A DNA stretch of 64,000 bases from Pantoea sp. Ep11b (GTDB lineage: Bacteria; Pseudomonadota; Gammaproteobacteria; Enterobacterales; Enterobacteriaceae). The stretch is taken from positions 3,348,001-3,412,000 of the forward strand of contig NZ_CP160631.1 of NCBI RefSeq assembly GCF_040783975.1, read 5' to 3'. Position 1 is the first letter of the stretch. Every line of letters begins with the position of its first letter. Shown here in pieces: positions 26,208 to 33,783 of the stretch. A program made the position numbers and the translations under genes. The notes under the pieces were generated by a model that saw only the letters and a list, made by a program, of their open reading frames with translations, was not told where the DNA came from and did no database searches.

Positions 26208-26888
26208 ATGCGTTTTTTAATTGGCTTATTTTTTGCCACCCTCACCTGGGGCTGTCAGGCCAGCATCAGCCTGGGCGTGACGCGCGTCATTTTTAATGAA
26301 GGCAGTAAAGATGTGACCCTGTTCGTCCGCAACAGCGCCAGCGAAACACCGTTTCTGGTGCAGTCCTGGATAAGCGACCCGGCGAAAAGTGATAAAACGA
26401 CCGACCAGTTTTTATTAACGCCACCGCTATTTAAGATGGGGCCGGGCGAAGAGAATCTGCTGCGGGTTGTGGACACCTCTTCTGCGTTACCGAATGACAG
26501 AGAGAGCCTGTTTAAAATTAACGTCAAAGCGATTCCGCCAGCCCCCGATAAAGATAAATCCGCGAACACGCTGCAGATTGCGATTAAAACCAGCATCAAA
26601 CTGTTTTACCGCCCGGCATTCATGAAAAATATGAAGCTGGAAGATGAGGCGGGAAAAGTCACATGGCGGCAGTCGGCTGACAACCTCACCCTGATTAACC
26701 CTACGCCGTTCAATATCGCGATAACGAAAGTGGACGTTAATGGTGTTCAGACTGCGGTGTCACAGAGCAGTTTACCGGCAAAAGGCAAGATGACCCTGAA
26801 CATTCAGAAGAAAAACATCAGCGACATCGGGATTGAATATATCAATGACTACGGTGGTGTCGTTAAGACAAAAATAAAGAAAGAATAG
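26208..26888 (+). CDS. PapD/FimC-type fimbrial chaperone
   Basis: A 226-residue periplasmic chaperone with signal peptide ending near GCQA. The first domain has ISLGVTRVIFNEGSKDVTLF, the subunit-binding segment, and IKLFYRPAFM with the conserved Arg of the F1-G1 region and the downstream Lys; the second domain ends NDYGGVVKTKIKKE. It captures pilins by donor-strand complementation and feeds the usher encoded 13 bp downstream. Confidence 0.88.
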   Translation: MRFLIGLFFATLTWGCQASISLGVTRVIFNEGSKDVTLFVRNSASETPFLVQSWISDPAKSDKTTDQFLLTPPLFKMGPGEENLLRVVDTSSALPNDRESLFKINVKAIPPAPDKDKSANTLQIAIKTSIKLFYRPAFMKNMKLEDEAGKVTWRQSADNLTLINPTPFNIAITKVDVNGVQTAVSQSSLPAKGKMTLNIQKKNISDIGIEYINDYGGVVKTKIKKE

Positions 26889-26901
26889 AAATATTACCGC
26901 C

Positions 26902-29406
26902 ATGAATAAAATCTCCTGTCTGGCCTTTTTATTGCTGTTTAATACAACACTCTCGTTTGCTGACGTCAGTTTCAACACCTCATTCCTGGAGCTGAACGGC
27001 AGCCCGGCGGATATGGATGCCCTTAAAAAGCAGGTTGACAATATCTCCCGCACGCAGCCTGCCGGTGAATACTGGGTTGAGATCTATATCAACGAGAGTC
27101 TGTATGCGAAGCAGTCGGTTAATTTCAGCTACGATAAAAAGCGCGATAAAATTACGCCCTGCCTTGACAGTGATTTTTTTAAAAATGCCGGACTGAAAGA
27201 GGATGCGTGGTCTCGCCTGCAGCATTCGGGGAACTGTGTCGCCTTCACAGAGGCGTTAGAGGGGGCTGACTTCGTCTATGACTTCGCCCGGCAGAAACTC
27301 CTGATCACTCTTCCGCAGGCGTTTCTGGACGATGCAGACAGAACGCGGATCAAGGCGGGCTGGGATAATGGCGAAACCGTTCTTTTTTCAGGCTACAGCC
27401 TCAGTCATTCCCAAATCTGGTCGGCAGACAGCGCCGTTAAGAGTAAGAAGACATCTTTTACCTCACTCAATAATGGCTTTAACTATGGTGCCTGGCGATT
27501 CAGGAACGTCACCTATATTCAGGATGATGGCGAGAACAGACGAGAAATCACCTCGCCGCAGAATTATGTGCAGCGTCCGCTGCCGCAGCTTGATGCCAAC
27601 CTGAGTCTGGGAGATGTCTACTCAAATGGGGAGATCCTGGAGGGCATTAACTATCGCGGCGTGCAGCTGGCGTCTGATATCAGCATGCTGCCCGTCGAAT
27701 CGCAGGGATTCGCGCCCACCCTGCGCGGAACGGCGAATGGCCGCTCGAAAGTGTCGGTTTCGCAGAACGGATTTAAGATCTTCGAGCGCTGGGTGCCATC
27801 CGGCCCGTTTAATATCGGCAATATCCCCTCGGTCAGCGGCGGGGATGACCTGCTGGTCACGATTGAAAATGAAGCCGGAGAGAAGCAGTTTTACCGCCAG
27901 TCCGCGTCCGCTCTGCCGGTGATGGTGCGCGGCGGCCAGTTCTTTTATGAAGTTAACGCTGGTGAATATCGCACGCTCTATCCGGGGAATCACACGCCCG
28001 AACCTTACTTTGTGGCGGGCACGGCGCGCTACGGCTTAAACGGCAGCACAACCCTGTTTGGCGGCACCTTACTGAACAGCAACTATCAGGCCTATAACCT
28101 GGGCTTTTCACGCAATCTTGCGGGATATGGTGCACTGTCCGCAGACTCGACGCTGTCGGTGTTTAAGCCTGCAGGCGCAGCGGATGCGCCGCAGCGCGGC
28201 AATGCGCTTCGCCTGCGCTATGCAAAAGATTTCAGCGGCACCGGTACTAACCTGACGCTGGCGGGCTATCGGTATAACACCCGCGGGTTCAGACGATTCA
28301 GTGAAGCCTTTGACGATTCTCGCGCCGTTTCGCAAAGCAGTGACGCCATCCTGTCGACATCCGGCCTGAAAAACAGCGTCTCTGCCACGGTTTCACAGCG
28401 GTTAACCGACAACAGCAGCGTCTATCTGAACTACAACAAAGATGATTTCTGGCAGTCACAGCCGGCACGCCAGACGCTACAGACCGGGTACAGTTTTAAT
28501 GTCGGTCGGGCAAGCATTACGCTTTCCGGGACATTCAGTCATCTGCAGGAGAAGCAGACCTCGGCGTTTGCCCTCTCCTTCAGCATGCCCTTGAGTGCAA
28601 CCAGCCACTCTCCGCGTCTCTTCACCACGTCAGGTTACAGCGCGAATAACCTGAACAATAGCGTGACGATATCGGATACCTCGGACAGCCTGCCGGGTTT
28701 AAGTTACAGCGCTAACGCATCCTCAATGCGCGGTGACGTGGGAAAGACCCAGGCTTATGGCGTTTCCGCGCAGTACAGCGGTGCGAAAGGCAATCTGCGA
28801 ACCAACCTGTCACACAGCGATCTGCGCAATCAGCTGGATATCGGCGGCGAAGGCGGGTTAACGCTGTATAAGGGTTCGCTGATCGCATCACCTCCGCTGG
28901 GCGATACGAACATTATTGCCCGGACAAATAACATCGAAAATGTCGGTTTTGATTTTCAGTCAAAAAGCCGGACCAATAAAAGTGGCTATGCGATGTTAAC
29001 CAATGCGTCGCCCTATACCCGGAACCGGGTGTCGGTCAGGACCAATACGCTGGATGACAATGTTGAAATTGAGAAACTTGTCGGCGAAGTGACGCCAACA
29101 CGCGGGGCATTCAGCGTCATTGATTTCTCCGGCAGGAAAGGCAACAAAATTATATTACACGCCGTAAATGGCCAGGGGGAGACGGCACCTTTCGCTGCAG
29201 AAGTATTTATCGACGCCGAAAAAGCGCAGATAACGCCAGACGCGCTGGTGTCCGATAATGGCAGCGCCTATTTAACCGGCGTGCCGGACAACGCGCGCTT
29301 TGAAATTAAAGTTAACAGTGAGCGTTGGTGCGCCGGAGAAATCGCCACCCGCAATAATCAATCCGCTAAATCAGGCGTTATAAAGGTGAATACCGTATGT
29401 CATTAA
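26902..29406 (+). CDS. Fimbrial outer-membrane usher (FimD/PapC family)
   Basis: An 834-residue outer-membrane usher with signal peptide ending near LSFA. The N-terminal periplasmic domain starts DVSFNTSFLELNG, and the mature part has typical usher segments such as YNYGAWRFRN-like NGFNYGAWRFRN, SDISMLPVESQGFAPTLRGT and QNGFKIFERWVPSGPFNI. The plug and C-terminal domains follow, with a Cys pair at the end (RWCAGE and NTVCH). It overlaps the next pilin gene by 10 bp. It is unrelated at subfamily level to the class 5 usher at 15269. Confidence 0.9.
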   Translation: MNKISCLAFLLLFNTTLSFADVSFNTSFLELNGSPADMDALKKQVDNISRTQPAGEYWVEIYINESLYAKQSVNFSYDKKRDKITPCLDSDFFKNAGLKEDAWSRLQHSGNCVAFTEALEGADFVYDFARQKLLITLPQAFLDDADRTRIKAGWDNGETVLFSGYSLSHSQIWSADSAVKSKKTSFTSLNNGFNYGAWRFRNVTYIQDDGENRREITSPQNYVQRPLPQLDANLSLGDVYSNGEILEGINYRGVQLASDISMLPVESQGFAPTLRGTANGRSKVSVSQNGFKIFERWVPSGPFNIGNIPSVSGGDDLLVTIENEAGEKQFYRQSASALPVMVRGGQFFYEVNAGEYRTLYPGNHTPEPYFVAGTARYGLNGSTTLFGGTLLNSNYQAYNLGFSRNLAGYGALSADSTLSVFKPAGAADAPQRGNALRLRYAKDFSGTGTNLTLAGYRYNTRGFRRFSEAFDDSRAVSQSSDAILSTSGLKNSVSATVSQRLTDNSSVYLNYNKDDFWQSQPARQTLQTGYSFNVGRASITLSGTFSHLQEKQTSAFALSFSMPLSATSHSPRLFTTSGYSANNLNNSVTISDTSDSLPGLSYSANASSMRGDVGKTQAYGVSAQYSGAKGNLRTNLSHSDLRNQLDIGGEGGLTLYKGSLIASPPLGDTNIIARTNNIENVGFDFQSKSRTNKSGYAMLTNASPYTRNRVSVRTNTLDDNVEIEKLVGEVTPTRGAFSVIDFSGRKGNKIILHAVNGQGETAPFAAEVFIDAEKAQITPDALVSDNGSAYLTGVPDNARFEIKVNSERWCAGEIATRNNQSAKSGVIKVNTVCH

Positions 29407-29909
29407 TTCTGTCCCGGATAGTCGTTATTTATGTTCTCACCGCTTTTCATGCGCTTTATGCCAAAGACACGGTGAATATCAGCGTGACCGGCTCGCTGAA
29501 AAAACCACCCTGTACTTACACTGCCAGTAAATCAATCAATGTCAATATGGGAGAGGTCACTTATGACAAATATGACACCGTCTCAGGAAATATTCCGCTG
29601 ATATTACAATGCCCGCCGGGTTCAGCCGTCACGGTAACAGTCCGGCCAGGCAGCGGAACCTCACTGGCCAGTGGTTCAACGACAACGGCGGTCACCAGCT
29701 ACAGGAACCTGGGTATAGAGCTCTGGTGGAGCGGGACTCAGGTGCTGACCGGTGGACAACAACAACGGGTCAGCCTGACCGGCAACAGAATACTCAGCGG
29801 GCTCTCTGGTCAGGCCGATCTCTCAATGACGGCCAGGCTGGTTAAACTGGCCGATCTGGGCGTCAGTAGTTTCAGCGCCAGTTTCACCGTTGAACTTGAT
29901 TACGACTGA
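29397..29909 (+). CDS. Minor fimbrial subunit 1
   Basis: A 170-residue exported pilin-like protein. The ATG overlaps the usher stop; signal peptide ends near FHALYA. Mature features are VNISVTGSLKKPPCTYTASK with the first Cys, LQCPPGS with the second, and the C-terminal FSASFTVELDYD beta-zipper motif. It is probably an adaptor or terminator subunit. It is followed after 16 bp by another minor pilin. Confidence 0.8.
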   Translation: MSLILSRIVVIYVLTAFHALYAKDTVNISVTGSLKKPPCTYTASKSINVNMGEVTYDKYDTVSGNIPLILQCPPGSAVTVTVRPGSGTSLASGSTTTAVTSYRNLGIELWWSGTQVLTGGQQQRVSLTGNRILSGLSGQADLSMTARLVKLADLGVSSFSASFTVELDYD

Positions 29910-29925
29910 CGGGCTGGCGGTATTG

Positions 29926-30414
29926 ATGAAACGATGGATGAAGGCGGGAGTGATGTATATTGCGCTCTGTCGCGGCGCCCTGGGGCTGGATGTGAATGTC
30001 AGCGGGAATCTGCTGGCTCCGGCCTGTACGGCCGAACTCCCCGCGGACAGCCTCGTTACGCTTCCCGAGGTGAGCCTTGCTCAGCTCTACAAAGGGGAGA
30101 GTAAACCCACCTCTGCAACGATAAAAATACGCTGCTACAAGCTGACTGCGGTCAGTTTTACGTTGCGAACCGATCAGACGGATCCGACAGGCGTGGTGAA
30201 AACGGATCTGAGTGGCATCGGCCTGGAGATGGGCTACGGCCTGAGTCAGGCAGGCGTACTGACCGGACTCGTTAAACCTGGCGAGACAATTAATCACGCA
30301 CTGCTGAATGAGGCGCTGTTCATCATAAAGGCCAGGCCGGTCATTATCGATGAGAGCCGCGCAGCCGCCGGGAGTTATTCTGCATCAGCCCTGCTGAGCA
30401 TTGAGTACCGCTGA
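29926..30414 (+). CDS. Minor fimbrial subunit 2
   Basis: A 162-residue pilin-family protein. ATG at 29926 gives a short basic, hydrophobic leader (KRWMKAGVMYIALCRGALG), a poor but possible signal peptide. The mature start LDVNVSGNLLAPACTAELP, a second Cys at IKIRCYKL and the ending YSASALLSIEYR are pilin-like. It lacks the Pro-less long signal of its neighbours, so export efficiency is uncertain. Probable adaptor between shaft and tip. Confidence 0.75.
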   Translation: MKRWMKAGVMYIALCRGALGLDVNVSGNLLAPACTAELPADSLVTLPEVSLAQLYKGESKPTSATIKIRCYKLTAVSFTLRTDQTDPTGVVKTDLSGIGLEMGYGLSQAGVLTGLVKPGETINHALLNEALFIIKARPVIIDESRAAAGSYSASALLSIEYR

Positions 30415-30471
30415 TATTTGCTGTGTAAGATCAGCAATTTTATATTTTTACTATTTTTCCAGGAGAGCGTT

Positions 30472-31371
30472 ATGTCCATTATTTTAAAGACAGGGTTTAT
30501 CTTGATTCTCCTGATTTCTGCCTTTACCTGTAAAGCCGCAGATATGGTATGTACACCGTCTCTTATGATGGTGGATTTAGGGGTTGTTCAGCAAGGGGTC
30601 ACCACTGATTATAATGCTTATATCGATGGACCTCTTAATCAATTTACCTGCAATGTAAACAGGAGTTTTTTATATGGCGCCTCACTTTCATATAAAAGCG
30701 AACCCGTCAATGGTTTGAAAGCTGGCTTCCTGATCCCTATGGTTTATAATAACACCCAGGTTCCGACCTACCAGATTAATAAACCGACAAATATATGTAT
30801 CGGGCCTACTAATTTCGCCTGCAACTTTCCTCTGGGCGCTAATTCAAGGCTCTCTTTTTCCATGCGATACCGTATATTAATCAATCTTGCTGGAATCGGA
30901 ACTTTTGTAGGAAAAATAGATTTATATCAAACTCCCAGAGTTCTGGTCGGATATTCAGAACAGATCACCAGTTTTTATTACACCTATACCGTTGCAGCCA
31001 GGCCCTGTACCGTCGCCGATACAAATTTCGCGGTTAACTTTGGCGATCTGGATAACCGTCTGTCTGACAATCCCTACCGCGAGCTGGCGATCGCGGTAAA
31101 CTGTCCGGCACGGACCAATGTCGATGTGCAGCTGAACGCCGGTAAGCCAATTGTGAACGCGACACAGGGCCTGTCAAAAACGTCACTCGCCGGTCTGAAC
31201 ATGCAGGTGTCCCGGAATGGTTCTCCGGTCGTTTTAAATCAGACCAGCACGCAGGTTTTTCAACAGGGGATTAACACTTACCAGCTGAAATTCTCTCCGC
31301 AGCTGGCATCCTCTCCGGCACCGACAGGCAGTTTCAGCGCCGATTATACGCTGACCTTTGACTATAAATAG
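30472..31371 (+). CDS. Two-domain fimbrial tip protein (putative adhesin)
   Basis: A 299-residue exported protein. ATG at 30472 follows AGGAGA; signal peptide ends near FTCKAA. Residues about 25-175 have a Cys-containing region with unusual content (VPTYQINKPTNICIGPTNFA), which I do not recognise. The C-terminal 115 or so residues are a pilin domain (ARPCTVADTNFAVNFGDL, AVNCPARTNVDVQL, ending SADYTLTFDYK). This layout is that of a tip adhesin, with the pilin domain docking to the fibre. It is the last gene of the operon. Receptor unknown. Confidence 0.75.
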   Translation: MSIILKTGFILILLISAFTCKAADMVCTPSLMMVDLGVVQQGVTTDYNAYIDGPLNQFTCNVNRSFLYGASLSYKSEPVNGLKAGFLIPMVYNNTQVPTYQINKPTNICIGPTNFACNFPLGANSRLSFSMRYRILINLAGIGTFVGKIDLYQTPRVLVGYSEQITSFYYTYTVAARPCTVADTNFAVNFGDLDNRLSDNPYRELAIAVNCPARTNVDVQLNAGKPIVNATQGLSKTSLAGLNMQVSRNGSPVVLNQTSTQVFQQGINTYQLKFSPQLASSPAPTGSFSADYTLTFDYK

Positions 31372-31518
31372 GGCAGCATGCGCGTTTTACCTGACGTATT
31401 CAGGAAGGCCGCCGCTTCCCCTTTACAGCCCCGGTCTAAACACGAAATAATCCCCCGGTAAGCCGGGCCACAGATGCTGGCGCGGCCTGAACCTAACCTC
31501 AACGCTGCGGACCCCATT

Positions 31519-31764
31519 ATGAATAACGAAATTTCTCTCAAATACTACGATGTTGCAGATGAGTATGCGACGGAGTCCGCTAAGCCGGTGAGCGAAGCCG
31601 AGCGCACGCCGCTGGCTTACTACTTTCAGCTGCTGATCACCCGTTTAATGAACAACGAAGAGATTAGCGAAGAATCGCAGCAGGAGATGGCGCGTGAAGC
31701 CGGCATCGACGAGGAGCGTATCGATGATATCGCTGAGTTCCTGAACCGCTGGGGCAATGAGTAA
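31519..31764 (+). CDS. ymjA: YmjA family (DUF2543) small protein
   Basis: An 81-residue acidic cytoplasmic protein matching E. coli YmjA closely from [20 protein letters not shown] to [10 protein letters not shown]. Function is unknown. The ATG at 31519 gives the E. coli length; upstream in-frame codons are not conserved. It stands alone after the fimbrial operon and marks the return to core-like base composition. Short GC-rich hairpins lie in 31400-31470 before it. Confidence 0.85.
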   Translation: MNNEISLKYYDVADEYATESAKPVSEAERTPLAYYFQLLITRLMNNEEISEESQQEMAREAGIDEERIDDIAEFLNRWGNE

Positions 31765-31986
31765 CGCAGAAGCGGCCTGGTGCAGCTGAAGCGGCGCATC
31801 CGGTCAGCCTGAGGCGTGCATCTGAGCCTGCGCCTCCTCCTTCTCCGGGTCGGGCAGCCACGCCTTCCACGCGGCACCTGCCCTCTGGCACCGCCCTGAA
31901 TTATCATCCAGACTGATATAGTCTGCGCAGGCATTGTGCTTTACACTGCGCGCTGTAAAAAACTGAGTAGATTAAGCAGGCAAAAA

Positions 31987-32475
31987 ATGGCGATGAACGG
32001 AACAATCACAACCTGGTTTAAAGATAAAGGATTCGGCTTTATCAAAGATGAAAACGGCGACAACCGCTATTTTCATGTGATCAAGGTCGCCAATCCTGAT
32101 CTGATTAAGAAAGATGCGGCGGTGACGTTTGAGCCGACCACCAACAATAAAGGCCTGTCGGCCTATGCGGTGAAGGTGGCCCCGGAAAGTAAATATATCT
32201 TTATCGCCGGTGAACGTATCAAGATCACTTCGATTAAATCTTACCTGGTCTACAGCGAAGAGGTCCCGGCAGATACCGGTATTGATAAAGAGAATGCGGT
32301 GCTGTCAGTGGGTCTGCTGCTGAATAATATCCGGCCAAAATCTGACATCAGAGCGGGTGAGATGCGCTCCCTGAAGAAACTGGCGGTCACCACTTTCCAG
32401 GGCACGACCCTGATCTTCTCTGAAGATGAGATCGACGTTGAGAGCACCGTTAAGCTGCTCAAAAGCCTGAAGTAA
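31987..32475 (+). CDS. Cold-shock-domain protein with an uncharacterised C-terminal domain
   Basis: 162 residues. The N-terminal 65 or so are a cold-shock domain binding single-stranded nucleic acid, with MNGTITTWFKDKGFGFIKDE (RNP1 KGFGFI) and YFHVIK in the RNP2 place. The remaining 95 residues (from SKYIFIAGERIKITSIKSYL to VKLLKSLK) are a separate domain that I do not recognise. Start at 31987 (MAMNG) is chosen because the conserved domain begins there. A free-standing promoter with TATAGT lies upstream. Confidence 0.75.
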   Translation: MAMNGTITTWFKDKGFGFIKDENGDNRYFHVIKVANPDLIKKDAAVTFEPTTNNKGLSAYAVKVAPESKYIFIAGERIKITSIKSYLVYSEEVPADTGIDKENAVLSVGLLLNNIRPKSDIRAGEMRSLKKLAVTTFQGTTLIFSEDEIDVESTVKLLKSLK

Positions 32476-32480
32476 TCTTC

Positions 32481-32520
32481 AGGCTGGCCGGGGGCCTGCC
32501 CGCCCATGCCCGGCCAGCCT
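32481..32520 (+). terminator. Long GC-rich hairpin after the cold-shock-domain gene
   Basis: AGGCTGGCCGGG pairs perfectly with CCCGGCCAGCCT across a 16-base loop, 5 bp after the stop. There is no T tract, so it may act as an mRNA 3' stabiliser or an inefficient terminator. The remaining 255 bp up to the kinase gene show no gene. Confidence 0.5.
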
Positions 32521-32775
32521 GCCTGACAGTCAGCCGACGCCTTTTTAAAACCCACACGCCGATTACGCTGGCGCAATCCGCTGGCTGAGCGTCGTCCGCT
32601 TTGCCGCTCCGCCTGGCGGGTCAGGCGAAAAGCGCGCTCAGAAGCGTATCTCATCAAGGATCATCCCCATTAAGCCATTTTCCAGGGTAGAATCAGAGAC
32701 TTCTTTCCGTGATTATCACGGCTTCCATCATCGCAGATTGATACGAAAAGCGGGTGAAATAAGGGTTAACGCTGC

Positions 32776-33630
32776 ATGAAGATCCCAAACAGAATCCAGC
32801 CTCTGGTCGATGACGGCCTGATTGACGATGTGCTGCAGCGGCTCAAAAGCGGCAAGGAAGCAGACGTTTACACCGTGCTATGCGGCGACAAGGTGCAGTG
32901 CGCCAAAGTCTATAAAGAAGCGTCTCAGCGTAGCTTCAAACAGGCCGTCCAGTATCAGGAAGGCCGCAAAACCCGCAACAGCCGCAATGCCCGCGCGATG
33001 CAGAAAGGCTCGAAGTTTGGTCGTAAGCAGCAGGAAGAGTCCTGGCAGACTGCCGAAGTCGATGCGCTGTTCCGCCTGGCAAACGCGGGGGTTCGCGTGC
33101 CTCAGCCCTACCTCTGCATTGACGGCGTGCTGCTGATGGAGCTGGTCACCGACGACAATGGCGCGGTCGCGCCGCGCCTCAGCGATGTCACCCTCTCCGA
33201 AGCGCAGGCGATTACCGACTTCAACACCATGATCCGTAATATCGTCCGCATGCTCTGTGCGGGCATCGTGCACGGTGACCTTTCTGAATTCAACGTTCTG
33301 CTGGATGATCAGGGCCCGGTGATTATCGATCTGCCGCAGGCGGTCGATGCGGCGGCCAACAACCATGCCGGGTCGATGTTCAGACGTGACGTGAATAACA
33401 TTACCGCGTACTACGGCCAGTTCGCCCCGCAGCTGCTGAAGACGCGCTACGCCAGAGAGATCTGGCAGCTCTATGAAGATGGCAAACTGACGCCTGAGAC
33501 GCCGCTGACCGGACAGTTTGTGGAAGTGGAGCGCGCGGTCGATATGGATTCGCTGCTGGATGAGATCATTACCGCAGAGGATGACCATTACGAGCGCCAG
33601 CGCGCCAGGCGCGAGCGCGACAGCGATTAA
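32776..33630 (+). CDS. RIO1-type serine protein kinase
   Basis: A 284-residue protein kinase of the bacterial RIO family. ATP-binding segment LKSGKEADVYTVLCG with the catalytic Lys in CAKVYKE, catalytic loop IVHGDLSEFNVLL (Asp and Asn), and metal-binding DLPQAVD in the place of DFG. Length matches PA4780-like RIO kinases of Proteobacteria. Substrates in bacteria are largely unknown. It stands alone and ends just before a bidirectional terminator shared with the convergent mgtA unit. Confidence 0.85.
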   Translation: MKIPNRIQPLVDDGLIDDVLQRLKSGKEADVYTVLCGDKVQCAKVYKEASQRSFKQAVQYQEGRKTRNSRNARAMQKGSKFGRKQQEESWQTAEVDALFRLANAGVRVPQPYLCIDGVLLMELVTDDNGAVAPRLSDVTLSEAQAITDFNTMIRNIVRMLCAGIVHGDLSEFNVLLDDQGPVIIDLPQAVDAAANNHAGSMFRRDVNNITAYYGQFAPQLLKTRYAREIWQLYEDGKLTPETPLTGQFVEVERAVDMDSLLDEIITAEDDHYERQRARRERDSD

Positions 33631-33637
33631 ACAGAAA

Positions 33638-33661
33638 AGGCAGCGAATCACTTCGCTGCCT
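33638..33661. terminator. Bidirectional intrinsic terminator between the RIO kinase and mgtA units
   Basis: AGGCAGCGAA-TCAC-TTCGCTGCCT is a 10-bp perfect stem. On the plus strand GTTAGTTT follows; on the minus strand TTTCTGTTT follows. It suits both converging transcription units. Confidence 0.8.
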
Positions 33662-33678
33662 GTTAGTTTAAGCGGGGA

Positions 33679-33765
33679 TTAGCGTACCACTACCGTCAGC
33701 GCGATCAGGGTTAAGCCGATGACCATCACGCCGACAAAAACGCTGTCGAGCCGGTTTCTTTTCAT
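33679..33765 (-). CDS. 28-residue single-pass membrane peptide downstream of mgtA (MgtR-like)
   Basis: An 87 bp gene with a strong ribosome site (GGGAGG) seven bases before ATG at 33765. The peptide begins MKRNRLDS with a positively charged N-terminus, has one hydrophobic helix (VFVGVMVIGLTLIALTVVV), and ends in Arg. It lies 18 bp after the mgtA-type stop and before the terminator, so it is in the same transcript. Salmonella MgtR is a 30-residue membrane peptide encoded just after mgtB that targets MgtC for degradation; position and design are alike, but the sequence is not clearly the same, so function is inferred. Confidence 0.6.
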   Translation of the reverse strand: MKRNRLDSVFVGVMVIGLTLIALTVVVR

Positions 33766-33783
33766 CTTTGCCTCCCTGTGATC

